DNA from: Brevibacterium aurantiacum | GTDB lineage: Bacteria > Actinomycetota > Actinomycetes > Actinomycetales > Brevibacteriaceae | Reading direction: 5' to 3' | Assembly (NCBI RefSeq): GCF_900169065.1 | Contig: NZ_FXZB01000013.1 | Location: forward strand, 62,001 to 126,000 | Length of the DNA: 64,000 nucleotides | Shown: positions 17,501-27,488 of the stretch, in pieces | Layout: the number at the start of each line of letters is the position of its first letter | How positions within the stretch are numbered: the stretch's first letter is position 1 | Notes under the pieces: model-generated | Seen by the model: the letters and a program-made list of their open reading frames with translations, nothing else | Database searches by the model: none | What the model was told of the DNA's origin: nothing | Made by a program: the position numbers and the translations under genes

Positions 17501-18874
17501 TCATCCGTGTGCCAATTTCTGAAGAAGGAGTGCCTCTGCGACGATGGCCGCCTTGAAATCGGGCAGATACAGCGACTCATTGGCGCTGTGTGCCCTGGCG
17601 TCCGGGTCCTCGACTCCGGTGACCAAGATAGATGCCTGAGGGAACACGTCGAGGAGATCGGCGATGAACGGGATCGAGCCGCCGATGCCCATGGTCACAG
17701 AATCCTGCCCCCAGGCCTCGGTGAGCGCCTGCTGTGCGGTCTGCACCACAGGATCACTCATATCGGCTTGCCACGGGCTGCCGCCCTCCGTGTCTCCGAT
17801 GGTCAGTTCGGCACCGAAGGGAAGATTCTCACGCAGGTGCCTCTCGACTGCTTCGACGGCATTGTCCGGAGTGTCACCGGGTGCCAGTCGAATCGACAAC
17901 TTCGCCCGCAGGCTCGACTGGAGAGTATTCGACGACACATCGACGTCAGGGATGTCGAGACCGATGACGGTGATCGACGGCTGCGTCCAGAGACGCGAAG
18001 CCAATGATCCTGTGCCGATGAGCGCAGTCGAGTCGAGGACACCGGAGTCGTCCCGGATCGTCGACTCCTCGTAGTCGATCTCGCTCTGGGCCTGCGACTT
18101 CAGCCCGCTGACGGCAACCGAGCCGTTCTCATCATGGAGGCTGCTCAACACGCGAGTCATCGCCAGCATCGCATCGGGGACGATGCCTCCGTACATGCCC
18201 GAATGCACGGCGTGATCAAGCGTGGAGATCTCAAATTCGACCGCGCACATTCCGCGCAGACTCGTCGTCAGGGCCGGTGTGCCCGCCGCCCAGTTGCCGG
18301 AATCTGCCACGACGATGACATCTGCGGCGAGTTTGTCCTGGTAGGTCTCGAGGAAGTTGCGGAAGCTGGGGCTGCCGGCCTCTTCCTCACCTTCGATGAA
18401 GAGAGTCACACCTACGCCGAGGCGGTCCGACAGGAGACGAAGTGCAGTGAGGTGGACCATGATGCCGGCCTTGTCATCCGCGGCGCCACGGCCATAGAGC
18501 CGGTCCCCCGTTCTGGTGGCTGTGAAGGGGTCGGTAGTCCAGGCCTCAGACTTGCCTGGAGGCTGAACGTCGTGGTGGGCGTAGAGCAGCACAGTCGGGG
18601 CTCCAGCAGGTGCCGGGACCGAGGCGACCACAGCCGGATAGCCCTCGGTTCCGTCTTCCTGAGCTGCTGTCAGGATTTCGACGTCGAGCCCGAGGTCGCG
18701 GGCGAGGCTGGCGACTGCTTCGGCGCTGGCTCGTACGTGTGCGGGATCGAAGCTCGGCCACGCGACCGAGGGGATCGCCACAAGATCAGTCAGTTTGTCG
18801 ATGACCTCGTCGAAAATAGTGTCGAGTTCGGCATGCAATTGGGCACTGTCAAGTGCTGAAGTCGATTCGCTCAT
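17501..18874 (-). CDS. M20-family dipeptidase/metallopeptidase
   Basis: 457 aa. The co-catalytic zinc ligands are visible in YAHHDVQPPG, GRGAADDKAG, FIEGEEEAGSPSF (catalytic Glu plus ligand), VADSGNW and ARAHSANES. A dimerisation domain lies between about residues 210 and 330. The architecture is that of PepV/CNDP-like M20 dipeptidases; the exact dipeptide is unknown. I start at ATG 18874 (MSESTSALDS). The frame remains open to 18970, but that extension would cover the divergent promoter and start of the DUF3043 gene. Confidence 0.87.
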   Translation of the reverse strand: MSESTSALDSAQLHAELDTIFDEVIDKLTDLVAIPSVAWPSFDPAHVRASAEAVASLARDLGLDVEILTAAQEDGTEGYPAVVASVPAPAGAPTVLLYAHHDVQPPGKSEAWTTDPFTATRTGDRLYGRGAADDKAGIMVHLTALRLLSDRLGVGVTLFIEGEEEAGSPSFRNFLETYQDKLAADVIVVADSGNWAAGTPALTTSLRGMCAVEFEISTLDHAVHSGMYGGIVPDAMLAMTRVLSSLHDENGSVAVSGLKSQAQSEIDYEESTIRDDSGVLDSTALIGTGSLASRLWTQPSITVIGLDIPDVDVSSNTLQSSLRAKLSIRLAPGDTPDNAVEAVERHLRENLPFGAELTIGDTEGGSPWQADMSDPVVQTAQQALTEAWGQDSVTMGIGGSIPFIADLLDVFPQASILVTGVEDPDARAHSANESLYLPDFKAAIVAEALLLQKLAHG

Positions 18875-18884
18875 TCTCCAAAGG

Positions 18885-18900
18885 TAGTATTCATTAGGTG
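18885..18900 (+). promoter_or_regulatory. Predicted -10 and leaderless start of the DUF3043 gene
   Basis: TAGTAT at 18885-18890 lies 7 nt before the GTG start at 18898, which places the transcription start on or beside the start codon. No Shine-Dalgarno is present between them. Confidence 0.45.
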
Positions 18901-19512
18901 TTCGGAAGCAAAAAAACTCATGAGGATGCGCAATCCTCCGACAATCGACCGGTGAACAATGACGGTTCACGCCCTGATGCTGCCCCGCAGCGTGAGGCTG
19001 AGCAGAAGAAAGGACGGCCGACGCCTAAGCGCAGCCAACAGGAATCGGTGCGTAAGCAGCCACTGGTGTCGAAGGATCGCAAGGTGGCGAACCAGCGGGC
19101 CAAGGAGCAGACGCGCAAGGACCGTGACCGTGCCCGCATCGGCATGATGAACGGCGAAGAGCAGTACCTGACTCGCCGTGACAAGGGGCCTCAGCGTCGT
19201 TACGTCCGCGACTACATCGACGCCCGATTCTCGATCGGAGAGCTGTTCATCCCTGCCGCTATTCTGATCCTGGTTGTGGCGTTCACCCAGCCCGTGGCCA
19301 TTCAGCAGTACTTCACCTACGCGGTCTGGGGCCTGTTGGCGCTGGTCATCCTCGACGGTGTCATCGTCAACTACATCCTCAAGGGCCGGCTGCGCGCCAA
19401 GTTCGGAACCGTCGAACGAGGCCTGGCGTTCTACGCGATCATGCGCAGCGTCCAGATTCGGCCGCTGCGCATGCCCAAGCCACAGGTCAAGCGCCGCCAG
19501 TACCCCGAGTGA
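18898..19512 (+). CDS. DUF3043 family membrane protein
   Basis: 204 aa, function unknown. The N-terminal ~110 residues are highly basic and polar (KKGRPTPKRSQQE, QTRKDRDRARIGMMNGEE), followed by RRYVRDYIDARFSIGE, two membrane helices (about 118-138 and 142-164), and a basic C-terminus ending in KRRQYPE. This matches the actinobacterial DUF3043 family. The start is GTG at 18898. The 3' end overlaps convergent pyrD by 26 bp. Confidence 0.8.
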   Translation: MFGSKKTHEDAQSSDNRPVNNDGSRPDAAPQREAEQKKGRPTPKRSQQESVRKQPLVSKDRKVANQRAKEQTRKDRDRARIGMMNGEEQYLTRRDKGPQRRYVRDYIDARFSIGELFIPAAILILVVAFTQPVAIQQYFTYAVWGLLALVILDGVIVNYILKGRLRAKFGTVERGLAFYAIMRSVQIRPLRMPKPQVKRRQYPE

Positions 19513-20593
19513 GCAGAGTTCTCGACCTTGCTCCACGGATGATCCGTCCTGGCCAGAACGGACCGGAATAGATCATCTCCGAATAGGATTGAACCAGATC
19601 AGCGCCCGCCGCAAGCCGGGCGCTGATGTCGTTGGCATCGACGATTCCCCCGACCGAGATGATGCTGAGGCGCTCACCCACGGTGGCTTTGACCAAGCGC
19701 AGAACCTCCATCGACCGAGGGGCCAATGGTCGGCCCGAGATGCCTCCGGCCTGACTGCGGGCGAAGTCAGCCTCCCGACCGGTGAGCACGTCCCGATCAA
19801 TCGTGGTGTTGGTGGTGATGAGGCCGTCGACTCCTGCGCGCATGGCCAGTTCACAGATATCGATGACGTCTTCGTCGCTGAGGTCGGGGGCGATCTTCAC
19901 CAACAGGGGCACATGACCGAGCGTGGAGCGCGGAGCTGGGACCACCTCGGCGGCGGCAGAGCGCACGGCGTCGATGATGGGTTCCAGGCTAGACACGGAC
20001 TGCAGGTCACGCAGCCCCGGAGTGTTGGGTGAACTGACATTGATGACGAGGTAGTCAGCCAGAGGTGCACAGAACCGCGCTGAACTCGCATAGTCCTCGA
20101 CCGCATCGGCGGCGTCGACGACCTTGGTCTTGCCGATGTTGATCCCGATGAGCGGTCGCTGTCTCGCGGGTAGGGAGGCAATGGACTTCCGTTGCCCCTC
20201 GATGTTGAATGCGGCCTGCCGGGCGCCCTGATTGTTGAAGCCCATCCGATTGAGCAGCGCAATATTGTTGCGCAGTCGAAACAGTCGAGGCTTGTCGTTG
20301 CCGGGCTGAGAATGAGCGGTGATGGTGCCGACCTCGATGTGGCCGAAGCCCAGCGCCGAGAGCGCGCGAATCCCCTCACCGTTCTTGTCGAAGCCGGCAG
20401 CAAGCCCGAGGCGGTTGGGGAACCGCAGACCCAGGACATTCACCTCGTCTCGAGTGCCGCGGGCTAGGACCAGACGCAGCAGACGGCCCAGACCGGGGAC
20501 GGAGTCGAGGATTTTCAGCGCTGTGAACGACACATGATGTGCACGTTCGGCATCCATAGGGGCGAAGAAGAGTTTGAAGATAAGTGAGTACAC
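19487..20593 (-). CDS. pyrD: Dihydroorotate dehydrogenase (quinone), class 2
   Basis: 368 aa. PyrD oxidises dihydroorotate to orotate with FMN and passes electrons to menaquinone. Seen are an N-terminal membrane-associating helix typical of class 2 (YSLIFKLFFAPMDAERAHH), FPNRLGLAAGFDKNGEG, IEVGTITAHSQPGNDKPRLFR, NRMGFNNQGA, VNVSSPNTPGLRDLQ, LLVKIAPDLSD, TTNTTIDRD and ISVGGI. The catalytic serine occurs in VSSPNTPG. GTG at 20593 gives the usual MYSLIF start; GTG at 20599 would add two residues. A TATTCT -10-like box at 20601-20606 predicts leaderless initiation at 20593. Confidence 0.92.
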   Translation of the reverse strand: MYSLIFKLFFAPMDAERAHHVSFTALKILDSVPGLGRLLRLVLARGTRDEVNVLGLRFPNRLGLAAGFDKNGEGIRALSALGFGHIEVGTITAHSQPGNDKPRLFRLRNNIALLNRMGFNNQGARQAAFNIEGQRKSIASLPARQRPLIGINIGKTKVVDAADAVEDYASSARFCAPLADYLVINVSSPNTPGLRDLQSVSSLEPIIDAVRSAAAEVVPAPRSTLGHVPLLVKIAPDLSDEDVIDICELAMRAGVDGLITTNTTIDRDVLTGREADFARSQAGGISGRPLAPRSMEVLRLVKATVGERLSIISVGGIVDANDISARLAAGADLVQSYSEMIYSGPFWPGRIIRGARSRTLLTRGTGGA

Positions 20594-20755
20594 ACCCACC
20601 AGAATATGCCAGGCGGTGACCCGAACGTCAGACGGGATAGTTGGCTGACATCAGGAATTCACGCAGATCCCTGCTCAGAACGGTCGCCGTTTATCCATCC
20701 CCCGCGAAATGGCATTAGGATCGATTCAACGTTCAAAGACAATGAAAGGGAATAT

Positions 20756-22246
20756 ATGCCCAGTGCATCCACGCCCACCGGCTACTCTTCGACCACCCTC
20801 GTGAAAGCCACCGCTTCCGTTCTGGTGCTGGGAGTCGCCGACGACAAGGTTCTCGGGCTCGAGACCGCAAAGTCCGCACGAACAGCCTTGGAAGACGTGG
20901 CTCGGGCCATCGAATTCTCCGGCAAGGCCGGATCCACGGCCCGCGTCGCCGCTCCCAAAGGGTTCTCCGCCACAAGCATCCTCTTAGTCGGACTCGGTGA
21001 CTTCGACGCCACAGCACGCGGCACTGACGCCGCAGCAAAGTCACACGAGGTGCTGCGTCGCGCCGCAGGCAATGCCCTGCGCGCCGTCGACGGTGTGGAT
21101 TCGATCGCCGTGGGCCTTCCGGCACTGAGCGCCGAAGCCATCGAAGCTGTCACCGTCGGTGCCGCACTCGGTGCCTACCGGTTCATCGACTACCGCAGCG
21201 AGGACTCAGACAAGGTGCCCGGCACCGTGACCATCCTCGGGCCCAAGAGCAAGGAGCACTCGGCCGCGCACGCCACCGGCGCGATCATCGCCGCAGCGAC
21301 GAACCGGGCCCGAGACCTCGTCAACACCCCTCCCCTCGATCTCTACCCCGAATCCTTCGCCCAGCGCGTCAAGGACCAGGGCAAGGAACGCAAGCTCAAG
21401 GTGAGCGTCCTCGGCGAGAAGGAACTCCAGGCCGGTGGATACGGTGGAATCACCGGTGTCGGCCAAGGTTCAACTCGCGGCCCGCGCCTGGTCAAGGTCG
21501 AGTACTCCCCCAAAGGCGCCGAACGCCACGTGAGCTTCGTCGGCAAGGGCATCACCTTCGACTCCGGCGGCATCTCCCTCAAGCCCGCAGCGAGCATGGA
21601 GGACATGAAATCCGACATGGCCGGCGCCGCAGCCGTCGTCCAGGCCCTGTTCGCCATCGCAGACCTGGGACTGCCCGTCCGTGCGACTGCCTGGCTGCCC
21701 CTGGCCGAGAACATGCCGGGATCATCGGCCACTCGACCCAGCGACGTGCTGCATATGCGCAGCGGCAAGACGGTCGAAGTCACCAATACCGATGCCGAGG
21801 GCCGATTGGTTCTCGCCGACGCATTGGCAGACGCCGACGCAGAGAATCCCGATCTGCTCATCGATGTGGCCACACTGACGGGAGCACAGGTCGTGGCCTT
21901 GGGCAATCGGACATCAGGCGTCATGGGTGCTGAGGCTGCACGCAGTCTCGTGACCGCCTCGGCGACGGAAGCCGGCGAAGAGATGTGGGCAATGCCGATC
22001 CCCGAAGAGATGCTCTCCGGTTTCGACTCCAACGCAGCCGACCTGAAGAACTCCGGACCGCGCCCCGGCGGTATGCTCGCCGCCGCCGCATTCCTCCAAG
22101 AATTCGTCAGCGAGGACGCTAACTGGGCCCACATCGACATCGCCGGACCGAGCTTCAACACCGGGTCCGCGTTCGGCTACACCCCAGTCGCCGCCACCGG
22201 CGCGGCAGTTCGGACCCTCATCCAAGCAGCGAAGCAGGTGAACTGA
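20756..22246 (+). CDS. pepA: Leucyl aminopeptidase (M17)
   Basis: 496 aa. The M17 signature NTDAEGRLVLADAL and the metal-binding GKGITFDSGGISLKPAASMEDMKSDMAGAA (quoted as consecutive blocks GKGITFDSGGISLKP and MEDMKSDMAGAA) are intact. It is a hexameric cytosolic metallopeptidase removing N-terminal leucine and similar residues. ATG at 20756 is preceded by GAAAGGGA 5 nt upstream; the open frame further upstream is not coding-like. The M. tuberculosis homologue also precedes the dihydrolipoamide E2 gene. Confidence 0.92.
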   Translation: MPSASTPTGYSSTTLVKATASVLVLGVADDKVLGLETAKSARTALEDVARAIEFSGKAGSTARVAAPKGFSATSILLVGLGDFDATARGTDAAAKSHEVLRRAAGNALRAVDGVDSIAVGLPALSAEAIEAVTVGAALGAYRFIDYRSEDSDKVPGTVTILGPKSKEHSAAHATGAIIAAATNRARDLVNTPPLDLYPESFAQRVKDQGKERKLKVSVLGEKELQAGGYGGITGVGQGSTRGPRLVKVEYSPKGAERHVSFVGKGITFDSGGISLKPAASMEDMKSDMAGAAAVVQALFAIADLGLPVRATAWLPLAENMPGSSATRPSDVLHMRSGKTVEVTNTDAEGRLVLADALADADAENPDLLIDVATLTGAQVVALGNRTSGVMGAEAARSLVTASATEAGEEMWAMPIPEEMLSGFDSNAADLKNSGPRPGGMLAAAAFLQEFVSEDANWAHIDIAGPSFNTGSAFGYTPVAATGAAVRTLIQAAKQVN

Positions 22247-22398
22247 CACAACAGTTTCTACACACTGTCGATCTTGACGTGATCATCACCACCTGTGTCC
22301 AAACAGACAGCGTGTGCTTTCGCCCTTGGCGAGAAAAGTGGAAAGATAGAAGGAAAGCTGCGTAAGGCAGGCTTATTCACAGCTACGAGGAGTAATCC

Positions 22399-23787
22399 GT
22401 GAGTGACTCATTGACCTACGACCTTGTCGTTCTGGGCGGCGGAACCGGCGGCTACGCTGCCGCGCTGCGTGCTGCAGAGCTCGACATGAAGGTTGCTTTG
22501 ATCGAACGCGACAAGGTTGGCGGCACATGCTTGCACCGCGGTTGTGTCCCGACGAAGGCGCTTCTGCATGCTGCAGAAGTCGCCGACACAGCGAAGGAAT
22601 CGTCCAACTTCGGCATTGAGGTCGAATTCAAGGGCATCGACATCGAGAAAGTTCTCGACTACAAGAACAATGTCATTTCTCGTAACTACAAAGGCCTGCA
22701 GGGTCTGGTCAAGGCACGTGGAATCGACACGTACTTCGGCACCGGCAAGCTCGTCGGCAAGGATACGGTCGAGGTCGAGGGTGAAGACGGCAAGCACACC
22801 GTCACCGGCACCAACGTTCTCCTGTCAACGGGTTCGACGTCGAAGACCATCGGCCTCGACATCACCGAGCGTGTGATCACGAGCACTGAAGCTCTCGAGC
22901 TCGACAAGGTCCCCGGCTCGGCGATCGTTCTCGGCGGCGGCGTCATCGGCGTCGAGTTCGCCAGCGTGTGGTCGTCGTTCGGTGCCCAGGTCACCATCGT
23001 TGAGGGACTCAAGCACCTCGTGGCCAACGAGGACGAGACGATCTCGAAGAACCTCGAACGTGCCTTCAAGAAGCGCAAGATCGGCTTCAAGCTCGGTACC
23101 ATGTTCAAGGGCGTCGAAGAGACCGCCGACGGAGTCAAGGTGACTCTCGAAGACGGTTCGGTCCTCGAAGCCGAGTACCTTCTCGTAGCTGTCGGCCGTG
23201 GCCCGGTCACCGACGGCTTCGGCTTCGAAGAGCAGGGCATCCCCATGGACCGCGGATTCGTCCTGGCCAACGAGCGACTCCACACCGGCGTCGGCAACAT
23301 CTACGCCTGCGGCGACATCGTTCCCGGCCTGCAGCTGGCCCACCGTGCCTTCGGTCAGGGAATCTTCATCGCCGAGGAGATCGCTGGACTCAACCCGGTT
23401 CCTGTCTTGGAGTCCGGTATTCCTCGCGTGACCTACTGCGAACCCGAGATCTTCTCTGTCGGACTCTCGTCCAAGCAGGCCGAAGAGCAGTATGGAGCCG
23501 ACAGCGTCGAATCCATCGAATACAACCTGGGTGGCAACGGCAAGTCCGTGATCCTGAATACCACGGGTCTGGTCAAGGTCATCCGTGAGAAGGACGGACC
23601 CGTCGTCGGCGTCCACGGCATCGGCGCTCGACTGAGCGAACAGGCAGGCGAAGCCCAACTGATTGTCAACTGGGAGGCATTCCCAGAGGAAGTTGCGCAA
23701 CTCATTCACGCTCACCCGACGCAGAATGAAGCACTCGGCGAGGCCCACCTGGCCCTTGCCGGCAAACCCCTGCACTTCCACTCTTAA
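22399..23787 (+). CDS. lpdA: Dihydrolipoyl dehydrogenase (E3)
   Basis: 462 aa. The FAD-binding [14 protein letters not shown], redox-active disulfide [16 protein letters not shown]-binding [15 protein letters not shown], and C-terminal [14 protein letters not shown] with the catalytic His-Glu pair are all present. It reoxidises lipoamide on the E2 subunit with NAD+. The start is GTG at 22399, with GAGGAG 8-13 nt upstream. The E2 gene follows after 20 bp, and lipoate synthesis genes lie 4 kb downstream. Confidence 0.94.
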   Translation: MSDSLTYDLVVLGGGTGGYAAALRAAELDMKVALIERDKVGGTCLHRGCVPTKALLHAAEVADTAKESSNFGIEVEFKGIDIEKVLDYKNNVISRNYKGLQGLVKARGIDTYFGTGKLVGKDTVEVEGEDGKHTVTGTNVLLSTGSTSKTIGLDITERVITSTEALELDKVPGSAIVLGGGVIGVEFASVWSSFGAQVTIVEGLKHLVANEDETISKNLERAFKKRKIGFKLGTMFKGVEETADGVKVTLEDGSVLEAEYLLVAVGRGPVTDGFGFEEQGIPMDRGFVLANERLHTGVGNIYACGDIVPGLQLAHRAFGQGIFIAEEIAGLNPVPVLESGIPRVTYCEPEIFSVGLSSKQAEEQYGADSVESIEYNLGGNGKSVILNTTGLVKVIREKDGPVVGVHGIGARLSEQAGEAQLIVNWEAFPEEVAQLIHAHPTQNEALGEAHLALAGKPLHFHS

Positions 23788-23807
23788 GATCCGAGGAGAC
23801 GAAAGAC

Positions 23808-25673
23808 ATGTCGAATTCCGTGCAGATGCCGGCTCTCGGTGAGTCGGTGACCGAAGGAACAGTCACCCGCTGGCTGAAATCCGTCGGTGAAGAAATCGAA
23901 GTAGACGAGCCGTTGCTCGAGGTGTCGACCGACAAGGTCGACACGGAGATCCCCAGCCCGTACGCAGGTGTCCTGGAGAAGATCTTGGCCGACGAGGACG
24001 ATGTCGTCGAAGTCGGTGGAGACCTTGCCTACATCGGCGACGGCAGCGGATCGGACTCCGCGGCCTCGTCTGAGGAAGATGACTCCGATGACGAGGATTC
24101 TTCTGAAGCGGCCGAAGCTCCCGAGCCCGCAGAGGCAGAGGAGACCGAGGCGGCCGAGGAATCATCCGCGGACTCAGCAGACGAACCAGCAGCTGAAGCA
24201 CCGGCCTCGTCAGGCTCCGAAGGCGAAGGCACGGAGATCACCATGCCGGCGCTGGGCGAGTCCGTGACAGAAGGCACTGTGACTCGTTGGCTGAAGGAGG
24301 TCGGCGAAGAGGTTGAGGTCGACGAGCCTCTCCTCGAGGTGTCCACCGACAAGGTCGACACCGAGGTGCCCTCCCCCGTGGCAGGCATCGTGCAGGCACA
24401 CCTCGCAGAAGAGGACGAGACAGTCGAGGTCGGCGAGCCATTGGCTCGCGTCGGCTCCGGCGCTCCTTCGTCCTCCGACTCGGGATCGACAGATTCCGGT
24501 TCGGGTGAAGCCGAGTCTTCCTCTGATGCAGAGGAAGAGCCGGCCGAAGAACCAGCTGAGGAGCCTGCTGAGGAAGAGGCTCCGGCCGAAGACGAGAAGT
24601 CTGAGCCTGCAGAAGAGGCACCGAAGCAGGAGACTTCTGCCCCGGCCGCTTCGAAGCCTGACGAGAAGAAGCCTGCTGAGAAGTCCGAAGGATCTGCATC
24701 GGCTCCTGCCGCTGCTGACACCGTCGGTGAGAATGCCGCATATGTGACTCCCCTCGTGCGCCGCCTGGCACGCGATGAGGGTGTCGATCTGAGCTCGGTC
24801 ACCGGCACCGGCGTGGGTGGACGCATCCGCAAGCAGGACGTCGTGGCCGCAGCGGCCAACCGTTCGTCTGCTCCGGCAGGGTCTGCTGCTCCAGCAGCCG
24901 GCGGCGCGAAGGAGCCGTTCAAGCTCGAGATCCCCGAGGAGGCCGCCAAGCTTCGCGGCACCACGGAGAAGGCTTCTCGCATCCGCCAGACCATCGCCAA
25001 GCGGATGAGCGAATCCCTCGAGGTATCGGCTCAGCTCACCCAGGTGGTCGAGGTCGATATGACCCGCGTCGTCAAGCTGCGCAAGGCCAACAAAGAGGCC
25101 TTCCAGTCCAAGCACGGCTCGAAGCTGACCTACCTGCCGTTCTTCGGCAAGGCAGTCGTCGAGGCTCTCAAGCAGCACCCCAAGGTCAACGCACAGTACG
25201 ATCTGGAATCTCAGCAGATCTCGTACTTCGACCACGAGCACCTGGCGATCGCAGTGGACACCCCACGCGGACTCCTGGTTCCTGTGATCAAGGATGCGGG
25301 TGACCTGAGTATCGCGGGGCTGTCGAAGTCCATTGACGATGTTGCGGACCGCACCCGCAACAACAAGATCATGCCTGATGAACTGTCCGGCGGAACGTTC
25401 ACCATCACCAACATCGGCTCGGTGGGAGCACTGTTCGACACTCCGATCATCAACCAGCCGCAGATGGGTATTCTCGGCACCGGTACGATCGTGCGTCGCC
25501 CGATCGTCGTCAAGACTGAGGACGGCGAAGAGTCGATTGCCATCCGTGACATGGTCTACCTGCCGCTGACCTACAACCACCAGTTGGTCGATGGCGCGGA
25601 TGCAGGACGATTCCTGCAGACGATCAAGGCTCGTCTGGAAGAAGGAAACTTCGAAGCGGACCTCGAACTCTGA
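23808..25673 (+). CDS. sucB: Dihydrolipoamide acyltransferase (E2) with two lipoyl domains
   Basis: 621 aa. Two near-identical lipoyl domains (about 1-78 and 143-220) each carry [13 protein letters not shown] and the lipoylated lysine in TDKVDTE. Acidic, Pro/Ala-rich linkers separate them, then a peripheral-subunit-binding domain ([20 protein letters not shown], about 310-345) and a catalytic core ending in [13 protein letters not shown]. The name sucB follows common annotation. In actinobacteria this protein, like M. tuberculosis DlaT, probably serves pyruvate dehydrogenase, because the oxoglutarate enzyme carries its own E2-like domain (established for that genus, inferred here). No E1 gene is in the window. 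ATG 23808 follows GAGGAGAC. Confidence 0.92.
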   Translation: MSNSVQMPALGESVTEGTVTRWLKSVGEEIEVDEPLLEVSTDKVDTEIPSPYAGVLEKILADEDDVVEVGGDLAYIGDGSGSDSAASSEEDDSDDEDSSEAAEAPEPAEAEETEAAEESSADSADEPAAEAPASSGSEGEGTEITMPALGESVTEGTVTRWLKEVGEEVEVDEPLLEVSTDKVDTEVPSPVAGIVQAHLAEEDETVEVGEPLARVGSGAPSSSDSGSTDSGSGEAESSSDAEEEPAEEPAEEPAEEEAPAEDEKSEPAEEAPKQETSAPAASKPDEKKPAEKSEGSASAPAAADTVGENAAYVTPLVRRLARDEGVDLSSVTGTGVGGRIRKQDVVAAAANRSSAPAGSAAPAAGGAKEPFKLEIPEEAAKLRGTTEKASRIRQTIAKRMSESLEVSAQLTQVVEVDMTRVVKLRKANKEAFQSKHGSKLTYLPFFGKAVVEALKQHPKVNAQYDLESQQISYFDHEHLAIAVDTPRGLLVPVIKDAGDLSIAGLSKSIDDVADRTRNNKIMPDELSGGTFTITNIGSVGALFDTPIINQPQMGILGTGTIVRRPIVVKTEDGEESIAIRDMVYLPLTYNHQLVDGADAGRFLQTIKARLEEGNFEADLEL

Positions 25674-25730
25674 GCCGCTTCATGAGCTGTCTCTCTCGGT
25701 GAGTCGCGAGACCCACCAAAGGGGCGAGAA

Positions 25731-25756
25731 GGGCCGGTCACAGTTGTGACCGGCCC
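25731..25756. terminator. Terminator hairpin after the E2 gene
   Basis: A GC-rich 11-bp stem (25731-25741 with 25746-25756) encloses a 4-nt loop, flanked by GAGA...TCTC that could extend it. It lies between the convergent E2 gene and the minus-strand gene at 25786. Confidence 0.7.
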
Positions 25757-25785
25757 GTCTCCATGTTCCCAGCGGCTGCGACTGT

Positions 25786-27309
25786 TCAGTCTTCGATCTC
25801 GGTGACTGTGCCGATCTTCCATTCGCCGGTGTGGGACTCCAGCTCGAACTCGACCTGGGTGGGCTCGAAGTCTGAGATCTCGCCGTCGACGGTCACTTTC
25901 GTCGACATCTGCGCGTCAACGAGGATGCGTGTCTCTGTCTGCTTGGTGATGACGAGGTCATCGACTTCGATCGTGTAGGCATTGCCGACGAAGGCCTGCA
26001 GGTCGAGCAGTTCATCGGCGGCTGCGGCCGCCGAGTCGGGAACGGTCAGTGCCGCCAGGGCCTGGTCGTCCCCAGCGCTCAGTGCCTCCGAGCGCCGTTG
26101 ACAGAGATCCTCCAGGAGGTCGAGAATCTGAGTCTCGGAGAGCCGATCCACACCACCCTGGTCCAGGTCCGAGTCTCGATTCGGACTCTCCGCAGGAGAC
26201 GGGGTCGATTCGTGGGAGGGCTTCGACTCGGCTTCGGCACCAGTCCCCTGAGTGGAACTGACTGAGGCAGGACTATCCCCCGAACTCCATGACCTGACCA
26301 TGACGAAGCCTCCGATGACCGTGAGGCTCACAGCAAGGATGGCCCAGGTGCGTGTGCCGAACCTCCACCCTCGCTCACTTTGATCTCTTTCAGACAGTCG
26401 TCTGACCAAGCTGGACCTGTTCGTTGCCAGCCACGAGGTGACGAGCCTGAACCAGGATGGACTCCCTCGACTCCGACGGCTGCGACGCGTTCTCTGCCCC
26501 TTCCTGCGAGCGTGGTCGCGACTGGCGGCTCGCAGGCGGCCAGCCGCGCCATCTGTCTCAACCGACCGGGTGGAATCCGTGGTGGGCGCGGGAGGCTCAG
26601 GCAGCGCTCTCGGCGCGGAACGAGTATCGGCGCCGGGTGCCTTGGCCGCGCGCAGCCGAGCCGTCAGCGCCAACCCGGGATCGAGATCGCGTTCGGCAGG
26701 CAAAAGCGGAAGGGCACTCGGTGTCCCGGTTCGACGAAGAGTTCCGCTCACCTCGGCGAGGGTGGCGGACAGGCCGGTATCCGAGACTGATTCGTCCAAC
26801 AGCTGCGCCACCAAGGTCTGAACGGGCTGGGAGAAGTCGGAGAGTGCAACGGTGACCGGCAGTGGACTCTGCGCCCACGGACGACCGTACGCCGCGTGAT
26901 AGATCATCTCTCCGACGGCGAAGCGCATCGATGATGACTGGGTACGGCTGATTCCGGGAATGATCCGCGGGTGTCCATCGGCATCGAGTCCGATGCATTC
27001 GAGGCAGAGCCGAGACTGGGCATCGCTGCTGGACAGCAGTTCGTCGACGATCCCGAGGAAGAGCGTACGCAGCTCCCCCTCGACCAGTCCCTGGTAGGAA
27101 CGGACGGCATCGAGGACGAACCCGCCGGCGAATGGTTCGACGAGGAGAAGAGAGGTGGGGCCGGTGGGCAGAGCGACTTCGACGAAGCCGAGAGCCTGAG
27201 GGTGATCGACGTCGAAGCCTCGATGGGCGACTCCCCACAGCGTCCGGCCCTGTTCGTTCACGAGTCGGTAGATGTCATCAGAGACCGGTGATTGGAGTTC
27301 CCACGTCAT
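25786..27309 (-). CDS. Hypothetical single-span membrane protein, possibly kinase-fold-like N-terminus
   Basis: 507 aa, not recognised. Residues 1-180 are globular and include GHPRIIPGISR and RFAVGEMIYHAAYGRPWA, which faintly recall the activation-loop and helix-F region of protein-kinase C-lobes, but no kinase HRD or DFG motif is present. A long basic, disordered segment (about 220-310) precedes one membrane helix (about 327-345). A Ser/Pro/Glu-rich spacer then leads to a ~110-residue C-terminal domain (FVGNAYTIEVDDLVITKQ, FELESHTGEWKIGTVTEIED) with the look of an extracytoplasmic NTF2-like or DUF fold. This recalls actinobacterial pseudokinase-type sensors. The start is ATG at 27309; divergent from lipB. 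Confidence 0.6.
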   Translation of the reverse strand: MTWELQSPVSDDIYRLVNEQGRTLWGVAHRGFDVDHPQALGFVEVALPTGPTSLLLVEPFAGGFVLDAVRSYQGLVEGELRTLFLGIVDELLSSSDAQSRLCLECIGLDADGHPRIIPGISRTQSSSMRFAVGEMIYHAAYGRPWAQSPLPVTVALSDFSQPVQTLVAQLLDESVSDTGLSATLAEVSGTLRRTGTPSALPLLPAERDLDPGLALTARLRAAKAPGADTRSAPRALPEPPAPTTDSTRSVETDGAAGRLRAASRDHARRKGQRTRRSRRSRGSPSWFRLVTSWLATNRSSLVRRLSERDQSERGWRFGTRTWAILAVSLTVIGGFVMVRSWSSGDSPASVSSTQGTGAEAESKPSHESTPSPAESPNRDSDLDQGGVDRLSETQILDLLEDLCQRRSEALSAGDDQALAALTVPDSAAAAADELLDLQAFVGNAYTIEVDDLVITKQTETRILVDAQMSTKVTVDGEISDFEPTQVEFELESHTGEWKIGTVTEIED

Positions 27310-27452
27310 TGTTCGTCATCTCCGTCGATGGATTGCGTGGCTTCATCAGAAACGTTCAGTAGCGTTTGTGTGCATTTAATACTGTTTGATGTTGGTCCGT
27401 ATGTCAATAGCCGTGGGGTGCGCAAAGGTGTCGAGGCTCATCTCCTCTGAAA

Positions 27453-27488
27453 TTGAACCCCCGGGACAAGAGACATAGTCTGGGTGCA
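27453..27488 (+). promoter_or_regulatory. lipB promoter with leaderless start
   Basis: TTGAAC (-35) at 27453-27458, a 17-bp spacer, and TAGTCT (-10) at 27476-27481. The ATG of lipB at 27488 lies 6 nt beyond the -10, so the transcript should begin at the start codon. Confidence 0.6.

Noticed and set aside
18875..18970. N-terminal extension of the M20 dipeptidase
   Set aside because: It would cover the predicted promoter and start of the divergent DUF3043 gene and has no signal-peptide or family character; ATG 18874 is adequate.
24029..25580. Long open frames antisense to the E2 gene
   Set aside because: They are mirror images of the repetitive Glu/Ala/Pro linker codons on the plus strand and contain no recognised domain.
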